From Azorhizobium oxalatiphilum (GTDB lineage: Bacteria; Pseudomonadota; Alphaproteobacteria; Rhizobiales; Xanthobacteraceae): a stretch of DNA of 64,000 nucleotides. The stretch is taken from the NCBI RefSeq assembly GCF_014635325.1, contig NZ_BMCT01000003.1, positions 248,001 through 312,000 on the forward strand, given 5' to 3'. Of the stretch, positions 39,270-48,070 are shown one piece after another. A program made the translations under genes and the position numbers. A model generated the notes under the pieces. The model searched no databases and was not told the DNA's origin. It worked only from the letters and a program-made list of their open reading frames with translations. Numbering within the stretch: the stretch's first letter is position 1; every line of letters starts with the position of its first letter.

Positions 39270-39319
39270 GAAGGGCTGAGAGAGAACGCTCGGCGCGCCC
39301 GCCCGGAAAGGCAATTGCG

Positions 39320-40561
39320 ATGACCAAGGAGCACCCGGCCGTGCACGGTTATGACGTGGAGAAGGTGCGCGCGGATTTCCCCGCGCTGGCGCTGGAGGTC
39401 CATGGCCATCCGCTCACCTATCTCGACAATGCCGCCTCCGCGCAGAAGCCCGTGCAGGTGCTGGACCGCATGCGCCGCGCCTATGAGCGCGAATATTCCA
39501 ACGTCCATCGCGGCCTGCACTATCTCGCCAACGAGATGACCGAAGGCTTCGAGGCCGCCCGCGAGAGCGCCCGGCGCTTCCTCAACGCCGCCTCGCTGGA
39601 CGAAATCATCTTCACCCGCTCCGGCACCGGCTCCATCAATCTGGTGGCCAACTCGCTCGGCCAGTCCATCGAGGCGGGCGACGAGATCGTGCTCTCCATC
39701 ATGGAGCACCATTCCAACATCGTGCCCTGGCACTTCCTGCGCGAGCGCAAGGGCGCCGTGATCAAGTGGGCGCCGGTGCGCGAGGATGGCTCGTTCGATT
39801 TCGAGGCGTTCGAGCAGTTGCTCACGCCGCGCACCAAGATCGTCTCCATCACCCACATGTCCAACGTGCTCGGCACGGTGACGCCCATCAAGCAGATCGC
39901 CGCCGCCGCCCATCGGGTGGGCGCGAAGGTGGTGGTGGATGGCTGTCAGGCCAGCGTCCACATGCCGGTGGATGTGCGCGAGCTGGACGTCGATTTCTAC
40001 GCCGTCACCGGCCACAAGCTCTACGGCCCCACCGGTATCGGCCTGCTCTATGGCAAGCGCGAATTGCTGGCTGAGATGCCTCCCTACGAGGGCGGCGGCG
40101 AGATGATCGGCGAAGTGAGCGAGGAGCGCATTACCTATGCCGCCCCGCCGCACCGCTTCGAGGCCGGCACCCCGCCCATCGTGCAGGCCATCGGCCTCGG
40201 CGCGGCGCTGGACTATATGGACCTGCTGGGCCGTGACGCCATCGCGGCCCATGAGCACGAGCTTTCGGTCTATGCCCATGAGGTGCTGGGCGGCATGAAC
40301 AGCCTGCGCATCATCGGTACCGCGCCGGGCAAGGGCGCCATCGTCTCGTTCGAGGTGAAGGGCGCTCATCCCCACGACGTGGCGACCATCATCGATCGCT
40401 ACGGCGTGGCCGTGCGGGCGGGTACCCATTGCGCTCAGCCGCTTTTGGCCCGATATGGCACCACAGCGACGTGCCGCGCGTCCTTCGCGCTCTACAACAC
40501 GCGCGCCGACGTGGACCGCCTTGCGGCGGCGCTCGTCAAGGCGCAGGATTTGTTCTCATGA
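39320..40561 (+). CDS. sufS: Cysteine desulfurase SufS (group II)
   Basis: PLP-dependent desulfurase of 413 residues supplying persulfide sulfur to SufBCD. TYLDNAASAQKP opens the PLP fold, SIMEHHSNIVPW is the cofactor-stacking His region, the PLP lysine is in VTGHKLYGPTGIG and the catalytic Cys is in VRAGTHCAQPLL. This is the SufS/CsdA class. No SufE or SufU gene is in the operon, so the sulfur acceptor must be encoded elsewhere. Its TGA overlaps the ATG of the next gene (ATGA), which shows translational coupling. Confidence 0.96.
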   Translation: MTKEHPAVHGYDVEKVRADFPALALEVHGHPLTYLDNAASAQKPVQVLDRMRRAYEREYSNVHRGLHYLANEMTEGFEAARESARRFLNAASLDEIIFTRSGTGSINLVANSLGQSIEAGDEIVLSIMEHHSNIVPWHFLRERKGAVIKWAPVREDGSFDFEAFEQLLTPRTKIVSITHMSNVLGTVTPIKQIAAAAHRVGAKVVVDGCQASVHMPVDVRELDVDFYAVTGHKLYGPTGIGLLYGKRELLAEMPPYEGGGEMIGEVSEERITYAAPPHRFEAGTPPIVQAIGLGAALDYMDLLGRDAIAAHEHELSVYAHEVLGGMNSLRIIGTAPGKGAIVSFEVKGAHPHDVATIIDRYGVAVRAGTHCAQPLLARYGTTATCRASFALYNTRADVDRLAAALVKAQDLFS

Positions 40562-40935
40562 CCGATACCGTGGCCAACGACACCCCCAACGCCCCCGAGG
40601 TGACGGCCTCCAGCATCCCGGAAGCCGAGCTGACGCGCATGACCGACGACATCGTCGGCGCGCTGAAGACCGTCTATGACCCGGAAATCCCGGTCGACAT
40701 CTACGAGCTGGGCCTCATCTACAAGGTGGACATCGGCGACGACCGCACGGTTGCCGTCGAGATGACGCTCACCACCCCCAACTGCCCCGCCGCCGCCGAG
40801 CTGCCGAGCATGGTGGAGAGCGCAGTCGCCATGGTGGGCGGCGTTGCCGACGTGAAGGTGGAGATCACCTTCGACCCGCCGTGGGATCAGGGCCGCATGT
40901 CCGAGGAAGCCCGCGCCACCCTCAACCTCTGGTGA
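40558..40935 (+). CDS. sufT: SUF system protein SufT (DUF59/MIP18 family)
   Basis: Fe-S maturation accessory of 125 residues. DUF59 core: VYDPEIPVDIYELGLIY, then VEMTLTTPNCPAAAELP with the conserved cysteine. A short variable N-terminus precedes it. Its ATG overlaps the sufS stop. SufT proteins assist delivery of clusters in actinobacteria and other bacteria; the exact role here is inferred from family and operon. Confidence 0.93.
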   Translation: MTDTVANDTPNAPEVTASSIPEAELTRMTDDIVGALKTVYDPEIPVDIYELGLIYKVDIGDDRTVAVEMTLTTPNCPAAAELPSMVESAVAMVGGVADVKVEITFDPPWDQGRMSEEARATLNLW

Positions 40936-40939
40936 GGCG

Positions 40940-41368
40940 ATGAGCGGGCCGTCCCGTCCGCCGCCCGTGACGCGGGTGGTGGAGACGGGCCTCTATGTGG
41001 ACGATCTCGCCCGCGCGAGCGCCTTCTACGAGGGCGTTCTGGGCCTCGCGCCCATGCTCGCGGACGCCCGCTTCCGCGCCTATCCGCTGGGCGACACCGT
41101 GCTGCTGCTGTTCCTGCGCGGCACGGCGCTGGAGACCATCCATTTGCCCGGCGGTACCATTCCGCCCCACGACGGCTCCGGCCCGCTGCATTTCGCCCTC
41201 GCGGTGGCGGAAGCCGACATCCCGGCATGGCGGGCGCATCTGGCCGCCCACGGGATCGCCATCGAGGGCGAGACGCAATGGCCCAAAGGCGCCACCAGCC
41301 TTTATTTCCGCGATCCCGACGGTCATCTGGTGGAGCTGGTGAGCCCCGGCCTCTGGGCGAACTACTGA
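40940..41368 (+). CDS. VOC family (glyoxalase/bleomycin resistance-like) protein in suf operon
   Basis: A 142-residue protein with paired beta-alpha-beta-beta-beta modules of the vicinal oxygen chelate fold. VVETGLYVDDLARASAFYEG and the C-terminal TSLYFRDPDGHLVELVSPGLW hold the typical metal-ligand His/Glu positions. It starts four bases after sufT and is followed 151 bp later by sufA, so it is co-transcribed with the Fe-S genes. A metal-dependent lyase or dioxygenase-like role is possible, but no substrate can be named. Confidence 0.88.
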   Translation: MSGPSRPPPVTRVVETGLYVDDLARASAFYEGVLGLAPMLADARFRAYPLGDTVLLLFLRGTALETIHLPGGTIPPHDGSGPLHFALAVAEADIPAWRAHLAAHGIAIEGETQWPKGATSLYFRDPDGHLVELVSPGLWANY

Positions 41369-41519
41369 GATTCAAGCCCGGCGCCAGCAGGGGCGGGCAA
41401 TCTGCGTCACGAGCCGAAGCGCCATGCGGCAATCCGTCTTGCCCTTGCCGTCTTCCATGCCCATTTTAGACAGGCAACGTATCCGCCGGCCTTGAACCGG
41501 CGCGGTTCGGAGAGAATTC

Positions 41520-41897
41520 ATGGCCCCGCGTCCCCGTCCCCCCGTCATGCGCATCACGGAAGCTGCCGCCACGCGCGTGCAGCAGATCATGTCCCGCACC
41601 GAGCCGCCGCCGCTGGCGCTGCGGGTGGGGGTGAAGAATGGCGGCTGCGCCGGCATGTCCTACACCATGGAATACGCCTCCGAGATCCGCCCCACCGACG
41701 AGGTGGTGGAGGACAAGGGCGTGAAGGTGATCGTGGACCCCAAGGCGGTGCTGTTCCTGCTCGGCACCGAGATGGATTACAAGACCGACAAGCTCTCGGC
41801 CCAGTTCGTCTTCCGCAATCCCAACGAGACCTCGGCCTGCGGCTGCGGCGAATCGGTCGCCATCACGCCGGCCAGTGAAGAGGCTTTTGTGGGCTGA
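41520..41897 (+). CDS. sufA: A-type Fe-S carrier protein SufA (HesB/IscA family)
   Basis: Carries Fe-S clusters from the scaffold to apo-proteins. 125 residues with the three conserved cysteines in NGGCAGMSY and SACGCGES. Last recognisable gene of the suf operon. GGAGAGAATTC precedes the ATG. The 288 bp that follow contain small hairpins (CGCAATC/GATTGCG at about 41947) but no T-tract. Confidence 0.95.
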   Translation: MAPRPRPPVMRITEAAATRVQQIMSRTEPPPLALRVGVKNGGCAGMSYTMEYASEIRPTDEVVEDKGVKVIVDPKAVLFLLGTEMDYKTDKLSAQFVFRNPNETSACGCGESVAITPASEEAFVG

Positions 41898-42128
41898 TTT
41901 CCGGCCCGTCCGGCAGGTTCTTCTTCCATCTGAAAGTTGTAATCCGCAATCCATGATTGCGAAAATGCTCCCGCGCGCGGATGATCACGCAGGAGCATGC
42001 CTGTCCATCAAATGATGGATGACGAACGCGTCATTCCTCGTCACAAGGCGGCTCGCTTTTCTTGAGGGCACGTCCGGCTTTGCTTGCATCGTAATCAAAG
42101 CCGGAAAAACGTTCTCTCATTCAGAGAT

Positions 42129-42172
42129 AGAGCCGGACTCCCGGATCAGGTTGATCTGCTCCGATCCGGCTC
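42129..42172. repeat. AGAGCCGGA intergenic element, diverged copy 3
   Basis: AGAGCCGGA at the left and TCCGGCTC at the right form terminal inverted repeats; the interior differs from copies 1 and 2. It overlaps the leader of the DoxX-like gene, 14 bp before the start codon. Confidence 0.5.
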
Positions 42173-42185
42173 GGGGGAGCCTGAC

Positions 42186-42629
42186 ATGACGCCGTCCTTC
42201 ATTGCCGCGATCCTGGAATCGCGGATTTTCTTCGTCTTCGCCCGTATTGTGCTCACCTTCGTCTTCTGGGGCGCGGCGCTGGGCAAGATCGCCGACTATC
42301 CCGGCGCGCTCGCCGAGATGGCCCATTTCGGCCTTAACCCGCCCGCCGTATGGGCGCCGCTGGTCATCGTCACGCTGCTGGTGGGCGCGGTGCTGGTGAT
42401 CGTGAACCGCTTCGCCTGGCTCGGCTGCGGCATCCTCGCTGCCTTCACCCTGCTGACCATCCCGATCGCCCATCCGTTCTGGACCATGCAGGGCCTACAG
42501 GCGATCATCGAGTTCCACTTCGTGTGCGAGCACATCACGGTCATCGGCGCGCTGATGATGGCGGCCATCCTGTGCCATCGCGAGGCCCCCGCCCGCGCCC
42601 GCCTGCGGGCACCGCTGCGCACGGTCTGA
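42186..42629 (+). CDS. DoxX family membrane protein
   Basis: A 147-residue inner-membrane protein with four predicted helices (FFVFARIVLTFVFWGAALGK, VWAPLVIVTLLVGAVLVIV, WLGCGILAAFTLLTIPIAHP and VIGALMMAAIL). This is the DoxX/DoxD-like topology. Members associate with quinone- or thiol-redox complexes, but many are uncharacterised. A strong GGGGGAG precedes the ATG at 42186. Single gene before the tRNA. Confidence 0.8.
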   Translation: MTPSFIAAILESRIFFVFARIVLTFVFWGAALGKIADYPGALAEMAHFGLNPPAVWAPLVIVTLLVGAVLVIVNRFAWLGCGILAAFTLLTIPIAHPFWTMQGLQAIIEFHFVCEHITVIGALMMAAILCHREAPARARLRAPLRTV

Positions 42630-42743
42630 GGGCTGAAGCGTCACATTGCGTCAACTTGAGCGGGGCCGGGCCGGTTTTCCACCGTCCCGGCGCCCTTCGG
42701 CCCGTTCCCTCGCCGCGCGAACGCCCTTATGGTGCGGGCGCGT

Positions 42744-42829
42744 GCGGACGTGGCGAAATCGGTAGACGCAAGGCACTTAAAATGCCTCGGCCTCTGGTCA
42801 TGCGGGTTCGAGTCCCGCCGTCCGCACCA
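42744..42829 (+). tRNA. tRNA-Leu (anticodon TAA)
   Basis: 86 nt including encoded CCA. Acceptor stem GCGGACG/CGTCCGC, D-arm with GGTAGACGC, anticodon loop CTTAAAA (TAA at 42778-42780), a long variable arm (CTCGGCCTCTGGTCAT region) as in class II tRNAs, and T-arm GGGTTCGAGTCCC. No duplicated 3' end was seen nearby, so I see no sign of integration here. Confidence 0.96.
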
Positions 42830-43034
42830 CCGCGAGCCTTGCGCGTGTCGCCGGGGTAGGGCGTTATGGTAGCCGGACGCCATTGCCGATCCTTTGTGCA
42901 GCCGCGTGCTATTGAGCGTCTGCTTCGCAGTTGCAATCGCCCGGCGGACAGTCCAAGGACGAATGGCATGCCATTCGTGTCGGCCGCGTGCCGGCGGCAC
43001 GGAGGGGCTCCCGCCCGTCCCGGACCTTCCCTTC

Positions 43035-44234
43035 ATGACACGCGCCGCCGATCCCGTGCCTCACACGCCGCCCGGACCCTCCGCCGCGCGGGCCACGCTG
43101 GCCGGCTTCTGCGCCGCGCTGGTGGGCGTGGGTATCGCCCGCTTCGGCTATACGCCGCTCATCCCGCTGCTGATTTCCCAGCACTGGTTCGAGGCCGGAC
43201 AGGCGGCCTATCTCGGCGCCTTCAATCTGCTGGGCTATCTCGCCGGTGCGCTGCTGGCCGATCCGCTCGCCCGCCGCCTGCCCCTGCCGCTGGTGCTGCG
43301 CGCCTCCATGATCGCCTCCGCCATCGGCATGCTGGCCTGCGCGTGGCACGCGCCGTTCGGCTGGTTCGTGCTGTGGCGGGTGGTGACGGGCGTGTCCGGC
43401 GGCATCCTCACCGTGCTGGCGCCGGCGGCGGTGCTGTCGCGCATTCCCTTCCACCGGCAGGGGGCGGTGGGCGGCATATTGTTCGGCGGCGTGGGGCTCG
43501 GCATCGTCGCCTCGGGCACGCTGGTGCCCCTGCTCATGCGCTTCGGCCTGTCGGAGACCTGGCTCGGCCTCGGCTTCATCTGCGTCATCGGCGTTCTGGC
43601 GGCCTGGAACGGCTGGCCGGAGGTGCGCCGCGCGCCGGTGGCGGCGGTGGAGGGCACCCGCCCGGGGCGCAATCCGCGCCTCTGGATCGTGATCGTCTGC
43701 TACGGGCTGAACGGTCTCGGCTTCGTGCCCTTCATGCTGTTCCTGGTGGACATGATCGCCCGCGGGCGCGGCTTCGGCATCGATGCCGGCGCTTTGTGCT
43801 GGGTGGTGTTCGGCCTTGCCGCGCTGGCCGGGCCGATGGTGTGCGGCTGGTTCGCCGACAAGATGGGCATCGATATCGCGCTGCCGCTCGCCTTCGCCTT
43901 GCAGGCGGGAGCGGCGGCGCTGGTGGTGGCGCCGGTGCCGTTCTGGCTGACCCTGGTTGGCGCGGCGGTGATCGGCGTGTTCGTGCCCGGCATCGTGCCG
44001 CTGGTTCTGGGGCGGGTGCGCGATGCGCTGCCCGGCGATCCTCGCAGGCAGGCACGCGGCTGGACCGCATGCACCGCCATGCTGGCGCTCAGCACGGCGG
44101 CGGGCGGCTATGGCATGTCAGCACTGTTCGCGCGCGGCGTGGGCTACGACGTGCTGTTCTTGCTCGGGGCGCTGGCCATCGTGCTGGCGCTGGCGCTGGA
44201 TCTCGCAGGGCTCGCTTTCGCGCGCCGGCGCTAG
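43035..44234 (+). CDS. MFS transporter, YbfB/YjiJ family
   Basis: Twelve-helix inner-membrane carrier of 399 residues. It has GIARFGYTPLIPLLI in TM1 (signature of the YbfB/YjiJ group), GYLAGALLADPLARRL and SGGILTVLAPAAVLSRIP. Substrate unknown. The ATG at 43035 lacks a strong SD; an in-frame ATG at 42963 with AAGGA upstream would add 24 residues. Monocistronic, 205 bp after the tRNA, convergent with the phasin-like gene (20 bp between stops). Confidence 0.85.
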   Translation: MTRAADPVPHTPPGPSAARATLAGFCAALVGVGIARFGYTPLIPLLISQHWFEAGQAAYLGAFNLLGYLAGALLADPLARRLPLPLVLRASMIASAIGMLACAWHAPFGWFVLWRVVTGVSGGILTVLAPAAVLSRIPFHRQGAVGGILFGGVGLGIVASGTLVPLLMRFGLSETWLGLGFICVIGVLAAWNGWPEVRRAPVAAVEGTRPGRNPRLWIVIVCYGLNGLGFVPFMLFLVDMIARGRGFGIDAGALCWVVFGLAALAGPMVCGWFADKMGIDIALPLAFALQAGAAALVVAPVPFWLTLVGAAVIGVFVPGIVPLVLGRVRDALPGDPRRQARGWTACTAMLALSTAAGGYGMSALFARGVGYDVLFLLGALAIVLALALDLAGLAFARRR

Positions 44235-44254
44235 AGCGCTTCCGTATCCGCCGC

Positions 44255-44695
44255 TCAGGCGGCGCGCGGATAGGCCGAGGCGTCGGGCGGCGCGTCGGCG
44301 GGCTTCTGCAGGGCGGCGAAGGCGCGGGTCTGGACGAGGCTCGCCAGTTCCAGCCATTCGGTGGCCCAGGCCATGGCCGATTGCTGGAGGAAGGCGGATT
44401 GCCGCCCCGCCAGATTGGCCGGCCCATCTTCGCGGGCGAGCGCGGTGAAGACGTTCATCTGTTCCTGAACCTGCCCGGCGACGAATTTCTGCAGGTGGCT
44501 CGTCACCGCCATGGGGGTCTCCAGCCAGAAGGCCTGAACCCCGGAGATGGGCCAGCTGCCGGGCAGCGGCGGGGTAGGGAAGGCGCCGGGCTGATATGCG
44601 CCCGACTGGAATTTGGCCCAGTGCGCAGCCCATTGGTCCTGCATGGAGCGCACGCTGTCTTGCACCGAGGATGCTGAAGTGGAAGCGTCGGTCAT
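44255..44695 (-). CDS. Phasin-like hypothetical protein
   Basis: A 146-residue soluble, mostly helical protein. The C-terminal half (QEQMNVFTALAREDGPANLA, then LQQSAMAWATEWLEL) has the amphipathic helix pattern of phasins, which coat polyhydroxyalkanoate granules. The Pro/Ala-rich ends fit too. The N-terminal half has several Trp residues that are less typical. GGAGGACCGGCC precedes the ATG. The phasin identity is tentative; it may be a conserved hypothetical of this order. Confidence 0.55.
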   Translation of the reverse strand: MTDASTSASSVQDSVRSMQDQWAAHWAKFQSGAYQPGAFPTPPLPGSWPISGVQAFWLETPMAVTSHLQKFVAGQVQEQMNVFTALAREDGPANLAGRQSAFLQQSAMAWATEWLELASLVQTRAFAALQKPADAPPDASAYPRAA

Positions 44696-44839
44696 GGCCG
44701 GTCCTCCATGTGGAGAGGGGGCAATCTAGCACAACCGGCGGCTGAAGACTTGCGCGGAATCATGGTGGGCCTGCCGGGCGTCACCATATCCTGAGACAGG
44801 TCGGCGCGAACGGCCGCCCGGAGCCGAGGGAGAGATGTC

Positions 44840-45238
44840 ATGAGCGAGATGTCCAGAGCCCTGAAGCTGCCCCATGCCTTCAGGGAAGTGCGCCTTGAGC
44901 TGGCGCGCGAGAAGGACCACCCGCAAGGGGCGCGCAATTTCGGCTATATGTTCGTGGCGCCGCTGGACGAGAACGGCCAGATCGAGCCCGAGCTGTGGGC
45001 CGCCCATCGCGACGCCTGCCGCGTGGTGCGCTTCCGCCCGAAGGAGGCGGACGACAAGGGCCATCTGGTGCGCCGCCCCGGCGGCAGCTGGGCCTTCCGC
45101 TATGATATTTCCGGCGATGAGGACGACGAGGCCGGCTACCGCTTCAACGACGAGCGCTTCCAGGTGGGCGAGTATGTCTCCATCCGCGAGGATGAGGAGT
45201 TCCACACCTTCCGCGTGGTGTCGGTGGAGCCGGTGTGA
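44840..45238 (+). CDS. Conserved hypothetical protein, 132 aa
   Basis: Soluble, charged protein with no membrane segment and no cysteine cluster beyond a single Cys. RNFGYMFVAPLDENGQIE and YRFNDERFQVGEYVSIREDE suggest a small beta-rich fold. GAGGGAGAGATGTC lies before the ATG and codon use matches its neighbours, so it is certainly a gene. I have no functional assignment. Confidence 0.75.
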   Translation: MSEMSRALKLPHAFREVRLELAREKDHPQGARNFGYMFVAPLDENGQIEPELWAAHRDACRVVRFRPKEADDKGHLVRRPGGSWAFRYDISGDEDDEAGYRFNDERFQVGEYVSIREDEEFHTFRVVSVEPV

Positions 45239-45322
45239 GCATGCGCAGGGGTGGCGCTCCGATCCGGTCTCGGAGCGCGCTCCGGCTGTGCGGCCGGGGA
45301 GACGATTGGACGTCAGGTTCCG

Positions 45323-45994
45323 TCAGTTCACCTGCACCAGCTTCAGCAGCGTGCGCATCGCCGGGTGATCGTGCAGGTGATGCTGATAATAGAAGCTCCA
45401 TCGGTTGCTCTTCGGATCGCGCAAGCCGACGGTGACGGCCGTGTGGCCGTGGCCGAACGGAGCTCTGTCCACATAAGCATAGGGGTCGACGATATGTTGA
45501 TCCGTCCCCTCCTGCTTCAGCATCCGGACCTGTTCGCGGCGTTGAGGGTCAGGCGTGTCGCTCTTCGACTCGATTCCTTGCGCGTTTGCATGTGCAACCC
45601 GGACGACGCCCTGCGGCGAAGGCTGGCCGATGCCGAACGTGCAGCCGTCCATATTGGCGGTGAACATGACGTCGGCTGCGCGTTCCAGCACGATGGCGTG
45701 CACGAAATCGTTCGAGTAGGGGCAGATATAGGCCTTGAAGGCCCCCTCGCTCTTCTGCGTGCTCGGCCGGACAATCACGAGTTTCGCCGGTACTGATTTC
45801 TGCGAAGGCGCTGACGTGAAGCAACAGAATGACTTGCTTTTAACGTTCTTGATCCGGACGAGGCTTGTATACGACAGGTTCGTCCATGCCAGCTCCACAT
45901 AAACAGTTCTGTCCTTGTTCAGCTTTTCCTTTTTTGGATTTTGGAGCTTGGGGTCTACGAGCAATATATTCTTCTCCAGGAATGCAACATCCAT
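45323..45994 (-). CDS. Putative CheD/CNF1/BLF1-like glutamine deamidase; isolated lower-GC gene
   Basis: A 223-residue protein of unknown family whose GC content is visibly below its neighbours. The segment at 111-137 reads FTANMDGCTFGIG, then RVAHANA. Thr112, Cys118 and His135 have the spacing T-x5-C-x16-H, which is that of the CheD catalytic triad. The same Cys-His deamidase fold is shared by CNF1 and BLF1 toxins. No signal peptide, no membrane helix. The ATG at 45994 has GGAG about 11 bases upstream; a TTG at 46000 is also in frame. There is no chemotaxis gene nearby, which argues against ordinary CheD. A toxin or effector role is inference from a short motif. Confidence 0.6.
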   Translation of the reverse strand: MDVAFLEKNILLVDPKLQNPKKEKLNKDRTVYVELAWTNLSYTSLVRIKNVKSKSFCCFTSAPSQKSVPAKLVIVRPSTQKSEGAFKAYICPYSNDFVHAIVLERAADVMFTANMDGCTFGIGQPSPQGVVRVAHANAQGIESKSDTPDPQRREQVRMLKQEGTDQHIVDPYAYVDRAPFGHGHTAVTVGLRDPKSNRWSFYYQHHLHDHPAMRTLLKLVQVN

Positions 45995-46162
45995 CGTCAA
46001 TGATCTCCAGAAATACAGTCAGCAATGCAACTGTCAAAGGAGAGAACGATAGGGTTCTTCCCGCCTGGAGGTAAAGGTGTGGTTTGCGGGCATGCGGCGA
46101 AAATCCGCGCCCGGCGGATCGCCGGACGCGGGGAGAGCCTTCGCTCAATAAATCGCGGTCGC

Positions 46163-47677
46163 TCAGTGGCTCTTGTATTCCGCCGTGCCGCCGGACATGG
46201 CGAACTCCTCCTCGGGGGAGAGCACCAGCTTGTGGCGGCCGATGAGGGCGAAATAGGCAATGCCGATGGCAAACCAGATCGCCACCCCGATCACGCCCGC
46301 CCGGTAGATGGGGTCGGAGAGCTGGAAGTAGATCGTCACCAGCGCGATCACGATGGTGGCCACTGCGCCGGGAATGCCGAACGGGCTTTTGTAGGGGCGG
46401 GAGATGTGGGGCATGTTCCGCCGCATCAGGATGAAGGAAATGGCCTGCATCACATAGGACAGCATGGCGCCGAACACCGCCATGTTGAGCAGCGTGCCAC
46501 CAATGGCGGCAGCCCCCGCTTCCGCGCCCAGCGAGAACCAGATCGCCAGCATGATCACGAGGCCGACGATGGCGCCCGCCGCCATGGCGACATGCGGCGT
46601 CTTGCGCGAGCCGTGGGTGATGGAGAGGCCGCGCGGGAAGTAGCCGGCGCGGGAGAGCGAATAGATCTGCCGCCCCTGCGCATAGATGATGGTGTGGAAG
46701 GAGGCGATGAGCCCGATCACCGCCACCAGCGCCAGCAGGCTGGCGATGCCGGTGCCGTAGATGGCCTTGAAGCCGTCCAGCAGCGGTTCCAGCGAGGTGG
46801 AGAGGCCGAAGGCGCCGTTGGCGACGGACGCATTCAGCCACAGGATCATGAAGGCGGAGACGATGAGGGTGGAGATGCCGGCGATGATGCCCTTGGGCAT
46901 GTCGGTGGCGGGATCCACCGACTCTTCCGCCGCCAGCGGCAGTTGTTCGATGGCAAGGAACAGCCAGACCGCGAAGGGCAAGGCCGCCAGCGCGCCGCCG
47001 ATGCCGAAGGGCAGGAAGGGGCCGCCGCCGTTGGGCAGTTCCACCGCCGCGCCATCCGGGCCGACGCCCATATTGAGCGCCCAGCGGGAGAAGTTCATGA
47101 CCGGAATGGCCGAGACCCAGAAGGCCACGAGACAGGCCAGCGCGGCCAGCGTGACCACCAGCGTGACCTTGAACGACAGCTCAACACCGACGACGTTCAG
47201 GCCCACGAAGATGATGTAGCCGAAGATCCAGTAGACCGGCTGGAAGGCGGGTGGCGTGCCGAAGATGGAGCCCATGTAGGAGCCGATGAAGGACACCACG
47301 ACGGCGGGGGTGATCACATACTCCACATTCTCGCACAGGCCGGTGACGAAGCCGCCCCATGGCCCCATGGTGGTGCGGGCGAAGGAATAGGCGGCACCCG
47401 TGTGGGGCAGGGCGGGGGACATTTCGGCAATCGAGAAGGTGAGGCCGAGATACATGATGGCGATGATGATGGCGGCGATGAACATGCCGCCCCATCCGCC
47501 CGAGGCGATGCCGAGGTTCCAGCCGGAGAAATGGCCGGAGATGACGGCGCCGACGCCCAGCGCCCAGAGGGACCAGACGCGGGCGTGCCGCTTCAATTTG
47601 CGCTGCTCGAAATAGGCTGTGTCGACGGTGGTGTAGCTGACGCCGGTGGATGACCGGTTTGCCGTGCTGTCGCTCAT
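46163..47677 (-). CDS. eat: Ethanolamine permease (APC family)
   Basis: 504-residue, 12-helix APC carrier for ethanolamine uptake. N-terminal VWSLWALGVGAVISGHFSGWN is the TM1 motif of the Eat family. GLCENVEYVITPAVVV, FAVWLFLAIEQLPLAAEE and ASFHTIIYAQGRQIYSLSRAG are also characteristic. GGAGGTCTCGTC precedes the ATG at 47677. It is downstream of eutBC on the same strand with a MITE-like repeat in the 393-bp gap. The linkage gives good confidence in the substrate. Confidence 0.9.
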   Translation of the reverse strand: MSDSTANRSSTGVSYTTVDTAYFEQRKLKRHARVWSLWALGVGAVISGHFSGWNLGIASGGWGGMFIAAIIIAIMYLGLTFSIAEMSPALPHTGAAYSFARTTMGPWGGFVTGLCENVEYVITPAVVVSFIGSYMGSIFGTPPAFQPVYWIFGYIIFVGLNVVGVELSFKVTLVVTLAALACLVAFWVSAIPVMNFSRWALNMGVGPDGAAVELPNGGGPFLPFGIGGALAALPFAVWLFLAIEQLPLAAEESVDPATDMPKGIIAGISTLIVSAFMILWLNASVANGAFGLSTSLEPLLDGFKAIYGTGIASLLALVAVIGLIASFHTIIYAQGRQIYSLSRAGYFPRGLSITHGSRKTPHVAMAAGAIVGLVIMLAIWFSLGAEAGAAAIGGTLLNMAVFGAMLSYVMQAISFILMRRNMPHISRPYKSPFGIPGAVATIVIALVTIYFQLSDPIYRAGVIGVAIWFAIGIAYFALIGRHKLVLSPEEEFAMSGGTAEYKSH

Positions 47678-47911
47678 GACGAGACCTCCGCGTGGCGCGG
47701 GCACCCCGCCCAAACGGCGGGAATATCCCCGGTTGCATCAGGCAAGTTCTGTGCCGCCGCTGGGGCAGGCAGGATATGCCGTTGCGTCAGGTGTGGCGAG
47801 GGGGATGCGGGGCGCAGAGCTTGAGGTGGGGCGTCTGCGAGCGAGCAACTGGCCCCTCTCTTAGCTGCGGGGGGAACTGCAAGCACGGCCGCCCCGCCAG
47901 CACAACGGATC

Positions 47912-48060
47912 CCCTCTCCCGCTTGCGGGGGAGGGCTAGGGAGGGGGCCGCGCGAAGCGCGGGGGGCGGGACATGGGTTCGCGGACCGACCGCCAGCGGA
48001 GCGCGTCCCGCCGCCTGCGGCGGCGCCCCCTCCCAACCCTCCCCTCCAAGCGGGAGAGGG
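47912..48060. repeat. MITE-like intergenic repeat, copy 2
   Basis: Same element as at 11417-11561: CCCTCTCCCGCTTGC at the left, CAAGCGGGAGAGGG at the right, the same AGCGGAGCGCGTCCCGCCGC core. It lies between eutC and the ethanolamine permease gene and ends 11 bp after the eutC stop codon. The rest of the 47678-48070 gap has no gene. Confidence 0.78.
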
Positions 48061-48070
48061 CTTTCCGCCC

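Noticed and set aside
42744-42829. Integration site at the tRNA-Leu gene
   Set aside because: No integrase gene and no repeated tRNA 3' end were seen on either side.
46025-47653. Plus-strand frame of 542 codons over the ethanolamine permease gene
   Set aside because: Antisense shadow of a clear 12-helix carrier; no domain recognisable.
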